This document shows, piece after piece, positions 1-5,562 of a DNA stretch of 5,562 nucleotides. The notes below the pieces were generated by a model, which was not told the DNA's origin, ran no database searches, and saw nothing but the letters and a program-made list of their open reading frames with translations. Numbering within the stretch: position 1 is the first letter of the stretch; every line of letters starts with the position of its first letter. The DNA is from Granulosicoccaceae bacterium. GTDB lineage: Bacteria > Pseudomonadota > Gammaproteobacteria > Granulosicoccales > Granulosicoccaceae. Where the stretch lies: positions 1 to 5,562 of the forward strand of contig JALZUX010000700.1 in NCBI GenBank assembly GCA_023301405.1, written 5' to 3'. The translations under genes and the position numbers were made by a program.

Positions 1-43
1 TTGGCCGTCGGTCAAGTAAAGCAATGCTGTGAGTGTTTTATCT

Positions 44-118
44 ATGAGTAGAAAATTTTTGTTTTTTGTTTTTTGGGCATGCTGTTTACAGGTGCTACCT
101 GGCACGTATGCGCGGGCA
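44..118 (+). other. Signal peptide of the LRR protein
   Basis: Residues 1-25 have a short basic n-region (SRK), a strongly hydrophobic stretch rich in Phe, Val, Trp and Leu, and an A-R-A motif before Gln26, which fits signal peptidase I cleavage. Two adjacent cysteines (C13, C14) lie in the hydrophobic core, but their context (F-W-A-C-C) does not match a lipobox, so a soluble exported or outer-surface protein is more likely than a lipoprotein. Confidence 0.8.
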
Positions 119-1936
119 CAAGATACCATTGCAATGTGCATTGATACCGACGGTGATGGGTGGGGTTGGGATGGTGTGCAGAGCTGTAGGATCGAGGCCA
201 CCCCGGTGGGTGTCTGTGTCGACACTGACGGTGATGGTTATGGATGGGATGGGCTGCAAAGTTGCCTTATATCGCCGAAAATATGTGTGGATCTAGACGG
301 TGACGGGTGGGGCTGGGATGGCGCTAGATCATGCCAGGTTTCTGACAGTGGCGCTGTTGTTGACGCTGATGCCTGTACCACGGCCAAGTGTTTGCTGGCT
401 TCCGATAATTTCTGCATAGATACCGACAATGACGGGTACGGGTGGAATGGCACAGATAGTTGCAATATCAGTCGTGCTGCCATGGGCGTTTGTATTGATA
501 CCGATGGGGACGGGTGGGGATGGACAGGCGAACAGACCTGCTACATCTCGGCGAGTGATGACTGCATTGATGCCGATGGAGATGGCTGGGGTTGGAACGG
601 CTATCAGTCGTGCGAAGTCGAGACAATAGACAGCGACCCGTCAGAGTCATGTGTGATCAATGGCAACGTGGTTTCTACGATACTACCGCAGCATGAATGT
701 GTTGCATTACTTGATTTTTATCAAAGCACATCGGGGCCAGATTGGCTGAACAATGACAACTGGGCCACTGCCACTGATCCATGCACCTGGGAAAATGTGT
801 CATGTGGAGCTAACGGAGTCACGGCGCTAACCCCCGGCAGTAATAACCTGAGAGGCACTTTGCCGGCAAGTATTAACCAACTTAGTGAACTTACGGTTTT
901 AGTCCTCAACGGCAACGAATTGGAAGGAACTATTCCGGATTTGAGTTCAACTTCAATTGGTCAACTGGATCTGCAGTCAAACCAATTTAGTGGTTCTATT
1001 CCCGCTGATCTGGGCAGCCTTGCGAGCTTGCGAATTATTGGACTGACTAACAATAACTTATCTGGCCCCGTACCCGCAGAGCTTGGGAACCTTCCTATTC
1101 TTCGGCATTTGGTTTTGGGCAATAATTTATTAACCGGTCAAATCCCTGACGAGTTTAATAATTTGACCGGATTAATCACTCTTGATTTGTGGGAAAACGA
1201 TTTAGTGGGTCCATTGCCTTCAAATATCGGTAATTTCTCTGAATTGCAGCGTCTGCGGGTGTATGGAAATAGGTTGACTGGCGCTATTCCAGACGACATC
1301 GGTAATCTTACTCAGCTTGTCAGTGTTCAACTAAATAGCAATCAGTTCAGTGGTAATATTCCGGCTTCAATTGGGAATCTTGTTAACTTGGAAGTACTTG
1401 ATTTAAGCACAAACCAGTTAACCGGCTCTATCCCGACTGAAATTGGCAATCTGCGTTCGCTTGAAACACTTCGTCTTGAGTCTAACCAGATCACCGGTGT
1501 GATCCCAGATAACATTGGAGAGCTTGATTCACTAATTGACTTAATCTTTTTTTCTAATCAGTTGACTGGTGAGATTCCTGACACTGTTGGTGATTTGCGT
1601 TCACTACAAATATTAGACTTTGCACGTAACAATTTAACTGGCGCTATCCCTGATACATGGACTAACCCGGAATTGTGGAGTATTCACTTAGCTCGTAATC
1701 AGCTTAGCGGCTCACTGCCAGAGACATTGGCTAGCCTTCCTATGTTGATTGAATTGAATATCGATAACAATCAACTTGAAGGTGACCTGAATCCCCTTGT
1801 AAACGTCATAGATACGATAGGGGATGATTTAAGCTTCAGCATACACAATAACGGATGCTTCACCGCTACTGATCCACTGGTCTTACAATGGCTTGAATTG
1901 TTTGAGCCGGACTGGGCTGACAATTGCACCGAGTGA
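44..1936 (+). CDS. Secreted leucine-rich-repeat protein with six Cys-bracketed D-x-D-x-D-G-W repeats
   Basis: Likely an exported binding or adhesion protein; no catalytic motif is visible. Residues 1-25 look like a Sec signal peptide (basic SRK, hydrophobic core, ARA before Q26). Residues 32-190 hold six copies of C-[IV]-D-x-D-x-D-G-[WY]-G-W-x-G-x-x-[ST]-C. Residues about 203-254 form a cysteine-containing LRR N-cap ending in DPCTWENVSC, the C-x-W-x-x-V-x-C layout of plant-type LRR proteins. Residues about 258-595 are about 14 LRRs of the LxxNxLxGxIP type, and residues 605-628 are a Cys-bounded C-cap (C605, C628). I chose ATG 44, giving 630 residues, because the signal peptide begins cleanly there. 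An in-frame GTG at 29 would add five residues, and neither start has a strong ribosome binding site. No transmembrane anchor, sorting signal or clear lipobox is seen. By homology of style, the LRR part should bind protein or glycan and the acidic loops may bind Ca2+; both are inference. Confidence 0.93.
   Translation: MSRKFLFFVFWACCLQVLPGTYARAQDTIAMCIDTDGDGWGWDGVQSCRIEATPVGVCVDTDGDGYGWDGLQSCLISPKICVDLDGDGWGWDGARSCQVSDSGAVVDADACTTAKCLLASDNFCIDTDNDGYGWNGTDSCNISRAAMGVCIDTDGDGWGWTGEQTCYISASDDCIDADGDGWGWNGYQSCEVETIDSDPSESCVINGNVVSTILPQHECVALLDFYQSTSGPDWLNNDNWATATDPCTWENVSCGANGVTALTPGSNNLRGTLPASINQLSELTVLVLNGNELEGTIPDLSSTSIGQLDLQSNQFSGSIPADLGSLASLRIIGLTNNNLSGPVPAELGNLPILRHLVLGNNLLTGQIPDEFNNLTGLITLDLWENDLVGPLPSNIGNFSELQRLRVYGNRLTGAIPDDIGNLTQLVSVQLNSNQFSGNIPASIGNLVNLEVLDLSTNQLTGSIPTEIGNLRSLETLRLESNQITGVIPDNIGELDSLIDLIFFSNQLTGEIPDTVGDLRSLQILDFARNNLTGAIPDTWTNPELWSIHLARNQLSGSLPETLASLPMLIELNIDNNQLEGDLNPLVNVIDTIGDDLSFSIHNNGCFTATDPLVLQWLELFEPDWADNCTE
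137..613 (+). repeat. Six 17-residue Cys-Asp-Gly-Trp repeats (protein-level repeat array)
   Basis: Copies span residues 32-48, 58-74, 81-97, 124-140, 150-166 and 174-190. Each starts and ends with Cys and carries D-x-D-x-D-G followed by [WY]-G-W. The acidic spacing matches EF-hand-like and thrombospondin-type-3-like calcium loops. The bracketing cysteines could close each loop by a disulfide after export. Start-to-start spacings are 26, 23, 43, 26 and 24 residues; the long one contains an extra C-x4-C (C111, C116). Copy 4 has N in place of the first G (DTDNDG). The repeats are much less alike as DNA than as protein, so they are not a recent tandem duplication. Similar CxDxDGDGWGW segments occur, as I recall, in exported proteins of marine gammaproteobacteria, with no function I can name. 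Confidence 0.9.
818..1828 (+). repeat. Plant-type leucine-rich-repeat solenoid, about 14 repeats
   Basis: From residue 259 to 595 the protein repeats LxxLxLxxNxLxGxIP followed by xxIGxLxx, with a 24-residue period that is exact over about residues 329-520. Two units are shorter: about residues 283-303 (21 residues) and 521-543 (23 residues). The G-x-[IL]-P signature is that of the plant-specific LRR class, which is also found in many bacteria. The last unit (about 568-595) has lost the IP signature (GDLNP) and leads into the C-cap. Neighbouring units differ at exposed positions, as expected of a binding surface. Confidence 0.93.
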
Positions 1937-1953
1937 CAAGTATCTAACCGGCT

Positions 1954-1977
1954 AGCGGGGAGAATTTTCTCCCTGCT
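1954..1977 (+). other. Strong hairpin just after the LRR gene stop
   Basis: The arms AGCGGGGAGA and TCTCCCTGCT pair over 10 positions with one G-U and an ATTT loop. It starts 17 bases after the stop codon. No U-run follows, so it is not itself a classical intrinsic terminator. It could protect the mRNA 3' end or slow polymerase ahead of the terminator about 70 bases on. Confidence 0.6.
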
Positions 1978-2048
1978 GTGCAGCCCCGATCTTATCAGTG
2001 CGAGGGCAGGGTTGTTAGTAAAGGCAGGGTTGCTGCCTGCATGGAATC

Positions 2049-2075
2049 AAGCCACCTTCACGGGTGGCTTTTTTT
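2049..2075 (+). terminator. Intrinsic terminator of the LRR gene
   Basis: The arms AAGCCACC and GGTGGCTT form an 8-bp stem (GC-rich inner 6 bp, loop TTCACG), and a run of seven T starts at 2069. It lies about 110 bases after the LRR stop codon and has the textbook layout for Rho-independent termination on the + strand. It separates the LRR transcription unit from the gap that follows. Confidence 0.88.
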
Positions 2076-2113
2076 GCCTACCCCAAATGTCAGGTTTTAA
2101 CAATTGGCGCTGT

Positions 2114-2143
2114 TGCAGGTTCAGTTGTATAACTGCTTCTGCA
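2114..2143. repeat. Interrupted palindrome upstream of a predicted promoter
   Basis: Outer arms TGCAG and CTGCA and inner arms CAGTT and AACTG are separated by 3-base internal mismatches on each side, with a GTAT centre. The right end is five bases before the predicted -35 box at 2149. It could be a binding site for a dimeric regulator or an RNA hairpin, but no sequence match to a known operator is claimed. Confidence 0.4.
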
Positions 2144-2148
2144 TGCTT

Positions 2149-2177
2149 TTGTCATACTGTCTTATTATGTTTATAAC
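2149..2177 (+). promoter_or_regulatory. Predicted sigma-70 promoter without an obvious gene
   Basis: TTGTCA (2149-2154) and TATAAC (2172-2177) each match five of six consensus bases and are spaced by exactly 17 bases. Transcription would begin near 2184. The only ATG frame close by (2203-2253) is 16 codons long with no ribosome binding site. The next supported gene is more than 1 kb away. Either a small RNA, a very long leader, or a chance match in AT-rich DNA is possible. Confidence 0.45.
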
Positions 2178-2487
2178 GCTATAAAGTGCACTTGTCGCGT
2201 GTATGAGCAGTGTCGTTCGGGCTCAAATGCTGCGTATTTTTGCCGGAATTTAGCCTCACGACAGTGGTGCCCTGATAGTCATTTGACTGTAGGTACATAG
2301 TGTCATGTGATGTATTTGCCGTGTAAACTATATCAATAGTTACTATTCCTTTCCTCAACTGGTGCCGGCAGTTTCTAACTGCAAGCTGATAACGCGCGCG
2401 AACATATTCTATGTCGCCCGTTGTTAATGTAAATATAAGGTGCATAGCTATGAGCACCCTATAATGGCAAGAGAGCAGTTCGTTTTG

Positions 2488-2588
2488 ATAACTGAAGGCT
2501 GAGTCTGCTGTTGAAACTTAGCGACGCCTTCTTTCCGGGTGGGCATTATTTGGTTCTGGTAAGTGACCTACCTTCAGCTGTCAGTTAT
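2488..2588. mobile_element. Possible 101-bp MITE-like element
   Basis: The first 15 bases, ATAACTGAAGGCTGA (2488-2502), and the reverse complement of the last 15, ATAACTGACAGCTGA (2574-2588), match at 13 of 15 positions, including the outermost eight. The interior has no reading frame. The size and terminal inverted repeats fit a miniature inverted-repeat element. I do not see a convincing target-site duplication; both flanks are T-rich. A chance inverted repeat or an RNA structure remains possible. Confidence 0.25.
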
Positions 2589-2931
2589 TTTCTTGCGTCA
2601 TTGAAGTCAAATTAAGCATCATGCGATGTAGTAGGGGCTCCTCTTCCAGCTTTTTGATGATGCGGTAACCGATTAAAGCTGCTAGTGCTGTCTTTTTACC
2701 ACGCTGGAAGATTTGCAGAAGGTAGTTACTTAACGTTGTGCCAGCGTTGATTGGGTGATAGCTCCATTAGCACTGATTAAATACGCTTCGCTCTACACAA
2801 AGTCCTTTTGCTACAGCTCCCTTTGCTGCTAATTGATAAAGCAGAGCTGTCGGTAGGCTCGACATTCCACGACTGCAAAGTTGTTGCCGGATGATGGCGA
2901 TTTCGCAAAAGAGATTCTTCTTAACGTGTTG
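2581..2931 (-). pseudogene. Trace of a decayed minus-strand gene, family unrecognised
   Basis: On the minus strand one frame is open from just after a TAG (2932-2934) to a TGA at 2581-2583, interrupted only by a TAA at 2767-2769. The 115 sense codons include no AGA, AGG or ATA, which is unlike random DNA of this composition. The last 61 residues read like a helical, basic protein tail (for example GYRIIKKLEEEPLLHRMM). I cannot name the family. The final codons (GAA AAT AAC TGA) run into the right inverted repeat of the candidate element at 2488-2588, so the original C-terminus may have been replaced by an insertion. No start codon with a ribosome binding site is evident. A chance open frame is the main alternative. 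Confidence 0.3.
2642..2711. repeat. Nested inverted repeat
   Basis: The perfect 9-bp arms TCTTCCAGC (2642-2650) and GCTGGAAGA (2703-2711) enclose a second inverted pair GGTAA (2664-2668) and TTACC (2696-2700). It lies inside the decayed minus-strand frame. It may fold in RNA, or be coincidental. Confidence 0.35.
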
Positions 2932-3197
2932 CTAGTTAAGTATCAGATCTGCTGAATTCGTTATTCCTATTTCCTTACCCGTAATGAAATGGTCTAGCTG
3001 AGGAGGCTTTCATCCGATTGCTCTATTGGTGAATTGGCATTGTTATTGGGTGACTCATAGTAGATAAACAACTCATATGCCTTGTGGTTATTAATGGGCG
3101 TTAGCAACAATGACTGTTCGTTATTTGTGGATCGCTAAGTGATTGCATTGATGCTATTCCATGCCGAAAAGTTATCAGGCTTCGAAGAACCTACCTA

Positions 3198-3359
3198 ATG
3201 ATGAACATGGTATTACGGACAATACCCACAAATGATTTCTCTCTGTCATCTGTGTTGCGCGCTGGCAAGCGAATTTCTGCATGGGGCGTTTGTGTCGCAG
3301 TGGCGGCTATTTATCCCGCTGTTGCATTGGAATCTTTTGTTGCCGTTGTGCGGTTTTAA
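3198..3359 (+). CDS. Possible small ORF (53 residues) leading into the ClC gene
   Basis: ATG codons at 3198, 3201 and 3207 open a frame ending in TAA at 3357-3359. The C-terminal half is a plausible hydrophobic segment (SAWGVCVAVAAIYPAVALES). In the same stretch the ClC reading frame is Cys/Arg-rich and looks like noise. The stop lies two bases before the preferred GTG start of the ClC gene at 3362, which would allow translational coupling. There is no clear ribosome binding site for the small ORF. I recognise no family; it could be a leader peptide, a small membrane protein, the end of a decayed gene, or chance. Confidence 0.3.
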   Translation: MMNMVLRTIPTNDFSLSSVLRAGKRISAWGVCVAVAAIYPAVALESFVAVVRF

Positions 3360-3361
3360 TT

Positions 3362-5089
3362 GTGGTAAGTTTTTTTCGATCTAGATTCGGGTTTTTTGCA
3401 CTGGCATTAGGTACCGGGCTGCTGGTCGGTGTGTCAACGGTGTTGCTGATTGAATGTGTGGGTAGACTGCAAGACATTGTATTCGCGCGATACGGTTCAG
3501 ACAAAATATCATGGTTGGCCAATAAGTCTGATTGGTCAATATTCATAGCGCCGATTCTGGGCGGTGTGATTGTCGGTGTAATACTGCGCAATATGCCAAG
3601 CTATCGCTTTCACGGTATCGCCGATGTCATTGAAGCCAGTGCTATGCGGTCCGGTCGAATGGACGTGCGGTCTGGTGGTATCGCGGCGCTAGCGGTGTGG
3701 GTGTCTTTAGGCTCCGGAGCACCGTTGGGAAGAGAAGGGCCAGCAGTGCATATTGGCGCTTCCTTAACTGCCTGGTTAGCTGAACTACTTGGTTTAGATC
3801 GTACTCAGTCAATGACTCTATTGGGCTGCGCGGCAGCTGCCGCTGTGACAGCTTCGTTTAATACACCAATTGCCGGTGTGCTTTTCGCTCTCGAGGTGAT
3901 TCTAGGCTACTACGCGTTGAGGGTGTTTGCACCGGTGGTTGTGGCCGCTATGGGGGCGATAATTGTACGGCAAAGTGTTTATGGTAGCGGTGCCGAATTC
4001 AGCTTGCCTGATTATGTGATTGGTTCATTCTGGGAGCTTCTTGTATTTGCGTTGTTGGGTTTACTTGCTGCATTGATGGTTCAACTATTCATTTATTCTG
4101 TAATGGGCGTGCAGTGGTTTTGGGAAAAATCACATGTGCCAATGTGGGCTCGACCTGCGTTGGCCGGAGTGTTGATTGGAGGGCTGGCATTGATCGTACC
4201 GCTCAGTCTGGGGGTGGGGTACGAAGGTACCTCAATGGCATTAAACGAGGAGCTGCCTATTGCGTTGATGATGGGCTTACTCATTGCAAAACTCGTCGGC
4301 GGCTCTGCCGCGTTAGGCAGTGGGTTTGCAGGTGGTGTTTTTAGCCCAAGTCTTTTCATGGGGGCGATGCTAGGTGGTGTTGTGTGGTTTGTCGTCGATA
4401 CGTTTGTGCCATTGGCGGTGTCAAGTCAAGGGGTGTATTCGGTGGTTGGAATGGCAGCCTTTGCATCTGCAATGCTGGGTGCTCCAATCTCAACGCTGCT
4501 TATCGTATTTGAACTTACCGTTGATTATGATCTAGTGATTGCTGTCATGCTCGCGTCTGCGATGGCCAGCACTTTCATGCAAGTCATGCCGCACGGATCT
4601 TTCTTTCGATGGCAATTGTATAAACGAGGGATAAATCTTCAAACCGGCAAAGAATACAGCTTGCTGCGCACTCGAAATATTGATGACTTAATCTGCCAAA
4701 ATTATATACGTGTTTCGCCTGATCTTAGTGTTGCTGAAGTGGAAGAGGCGATGTGTGCAGGTAATCGCTATATAGCCATCATCAATAATCAAAAGGGTGA
4801 GTTTGAAGGTAGTTTTTCAACTGATGATGTTATTGTTTGTGGCGCGAGTGCTGGTAGAGAGGTGAACTGTGAGTTTGCAAAAAATTCTGCTAACTATTCA
4901 ATTCCTAAGAGTACAAGTTTAATTGCTGCTTTGCAGAAATTAAATGAGCTTGAATCCACGTACGCGCCAGTTGTTCGTACTATTGATGATATGGTTGAAG
5001 TGGTTGGCGTGGTTTTTAAGATTGATGTGGTAAATGCTATGTACGATATGATGCGGCAGGCTCGATCAGATGAAACTGGTGGTTCTTGA
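3362..5089 (+). CDS. ClC-family chloride channel or H+/Cl- antiporter with C-terminal CBS pair
   Basis: Inner-membrane anion transporter of the ClC family, moving Cl- (possibly in exchange for H+). Numbering from GTG 3362 gives 575 residues. About 415 residues of membrane helices carry the family motifs: GSGAPLGREGP (117-127) with the external gating glutamate E125; FNTPIAGVLFALE (166-178); GGVFSPSLF (324-332), with F327 matching E. coli F357; and GMAAFASAMLGAPIS (363-377). Two CBS domains follow, about 441-495 and 503-562, with S486/D489 and D555 at the usual nucleotide-site positions. Length is normal for CBS-bearing bacterial ClCs and longer than CBS-less E. coli ClcA. The frame is open from ATG 3281, but the extra 27 residues are Cys/Arg-rich and non-ClC-like, so GTG 3362 is preferred despite lacking a ribosome binding site. 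Departures from the E. coli model are V179 for E203, H84 for S107 and F415 for Y445. Chloride as the substrate is inferred from the family. Confidence 0.95.
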   Translation: MVSFFRSRFGFFALALGTGLLVGVSTVLLIECVGRLQDIVFARYGSDKISWLANKSDWSIFIAPILGGVIVGVILRNMPSYRFHGIADVIEASAMRSGRMDVRSGGIAALAVWVSLGSGAPLGREGPAVHIGASLTAWLAELLGLDRTQSMTLLGCAAAAAVTASFNTPIAGVLFALEVILGYYALRVFAPVVVAAMGAIIVRQSVYGSGAEFSLPDYVIGSFWELLVFALLGLLAALMVQLFIYSVMGVQWFWEKSHVPMWARPALAGVLIGGLALIVPLSLGVGYEGTSMALNEELPIALMMGLLIAKLVGGSAALGSGFAGGVFSPSLFMGAMLGGVVWFVVDTFVPLAVSSQGVYSVVGMAAFASAMLGAPISTLLIVFELTVDYDLVIAVMLASAMASTFMQVMPHGSFFRWQLYKRGINLQTGKEYSLLRTRNIDDLICQNYIRVSPDLSVAEVEEAMCAGNRYIAIINNQKGEFEGSFSTDDVIVCGASAGREVNCEFAKNSANYSIPKSTSLIAALQKLNELESTYAPVVRTIDDMVEVVGVVFKIDVVNAMYDMMRQARSDETGGS

Positions 5090-5562
5090 TGTCACGTTGA
5101 ATTATTTAATCTGCGTTTCTAACTATGCCAAGTACAGCTGTTTCCCATAGAAGCGTTTTTTTGATGCTCTAGTGCTCGCTGAGGCGCTGCCCGAGCACCT
5201 ATCTCATTATTGATTAAGTAGGCACGATAGATGTGATATGAATGGCAAAAGCAAATTTTCACAGGGTTATGGTGTGTGGTTTTTCACAAAGCTGGTTGAG
5301 CCACTACCTGTGTTTTCTGTGAGCGTAAAGCATAACCATAAGTTGTCATAATCTGTAAAGGTATTTCGATTTTCAGAGTGTTCATTTCAGATACTCTAAC
5401 TCGCAATAATCCGCTGGGCGACAAGCTGAATAAATAAAAACGCCCATGCATGTTTCTCATCAATCTGTTTTTTGTCACCATAGATACGGCAGAGTGTCTG
5501 ATTGTCGTTAGAAACAATAGTGATTGAAATCTTGCGGCCTTACTCGGTATGTGGCGGGACAA
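5090..5562. other. Downstream region without a confident gene
   Basis: No intrinsic terminator with hairpin plus U-tract follows the ClC gene closely. A T-run at 5156-5162 has no stem directly before it. Two doubtful frames were seen: a 37-residue + frame from ATG 5238 to 5351, and a minus frame of 92 codons (5562 to 5284) that starts with TTG at the window edge and so could be the 3' end of a gene outside. The minus frame contains five AGA and two ATA codons and matches no family I know. Neither has a visible ribosome binding site. Confidence 0.5.
5172..5198. repeat. GC-rich hairpin downstream of the ClC gene
   Basis: Perfect 7-bp arms GTGCTCG and CGAGCAC, with an inner GGC/GCC stem (5183-5185 with 5189-5191) and a CTGA bulge. 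No T-run follows on the + strand, nor in the minus-strand direction, so it is not a standard intrinsic terminator. It may act as an mRNA 3'-end structure about 80 bases after the ClC stop. Confidence 0.45.

Larger units (their letters stand above)
2076..3197. other. Long gap without a confident gene
   Basis: Only short or doubtful frames are seen. The contents I can support are a promoter-like site with an upstream palindrome, a candidate miniature element, and a decayed minus-strand frame, each listed separately. Other small items are a 6-bp palindrome GCAGTT-TCT-AACTGC at 2368-2382 and a perfect AGGAGG at 3001-3006 with no usable ATG or GTG start in range. No tRNA cloverleaf, rRNA segment or CRISPR array was recognised by eye. 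Confidence 0.6.

Noticed and set aside
44..118. Lipoprotein signal at C13/C14
   Set aside because: The residues before either Cys (F-W-A or W-A-C) do not fit a lipobox, while an A-R-A signal peptidase I site follows.
2179..2457. Minus-strand open frame of 92 codons from GTG 2457
   Set aside because: It starts with GTG with only an AGG directly adjacent, resembles no family I know, and lies antisense to the predicted promoter's transcript. Its length is not unusual by chance.
3001..3006. Perfect Shine-Dalgarno AGGAGG
   Set aside because: No ATG or GTG lies at a usable distance, and the TTG at 3018 opens only four codons.
3092..3110. GGGCGTTA-like stretch recalling the end of an integron attC site
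   Set aside because: No matching upstream core or symmetric arms were found, and no integrase or cassette layout is present.
3281..3361. 27-residue N-terminal extension of the ClC frame from ATG 3281
   Set aside because: The residues are Cys/Arg-rich and unlike a ClC N-terminus, and the overlapping frame reads more like protein.
5238..5351. 37-residue + strand frame after the ClC gene
   Set aside because: It has no ribosome binding site and no family resemblance, and is short enough to occur by chance.
5284..5562. Minus-strand open frame of 92 codons reaching the window edge
   Set aside because: It begins with TTG exactly at the edge, uses AGA and ATA freely and has no recognised motif. 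It could be the end of an outside gene, but the window cannot show this.
1..5562. Multi-gene defence or novel operon system
   Set aside because: Only two solid genes are present, separated by a terminator and a long gap, with no nuclease, methylase, toxin-antitoxin, CRISPR or phage gene recognised.

Overview
The window holds two well-supported genes on the + strand, separated by a long gap of about 1.3 kb with little coding content. Base composition is intermediate. The secreted LRR protein with calcium-loop-like repeats and the CBS-type ClC transporter suggest a Gram-negative, probably marine or aquatic, gammaproteobacterium. That placement comes from family style and is not proven by any marker gene here.

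Region 1 (44-1936) encodes a 630-residue exported protein. It has a signal peptide, then six copies of a 17-residue Cys-bracketed Asp/Gly/Trp repeat resembling a calcium-binding loop, then a capped solenoid of about 14 plant-type leucine-rich repeats. A strong hairpin (1954-1977) and a convincing intrinsic terminator (2049-2075) close this transcription unit.

Region 2 (2076 to about 3197) has no confident gene. It contains a good sigma-70-like promoter (2149-2177) with a palindrome just upstream of it and no credible reading frame downstream. It also contains a possible 101-bp MITE-like element with 13/15 terminal inverted repeats (2488-2588), and the trace of a decayed minus-strand gene (2581-2931) whose last codons run into that element. 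The region looks like a site of decay or insertion.

Region 3 (3198-5089) has a possible small ORF ending 2 bases before the preferred GTG start of a ClC-family chloride transporter with a C-terminal pair of CBS domains. The transporter keeps the external gating glutamate but departs from the E. coli ClC model at the internal proton glutamate, the selectivity serine and the central tyrosine.

Region 4 (5090-5562) has no confident gene. It holds one stable hairpin without a U-tract and a doubtful minus-strand frame that reaches the window edge.

The two main genes lie far apart, with a terminator between them, and I see no functional link. I do not see a multi-gene undescribed system. The most unusual items are the Cys-Asp-Trp repeat array fused to the LRR solenoid and the orphan promoter in the gap.
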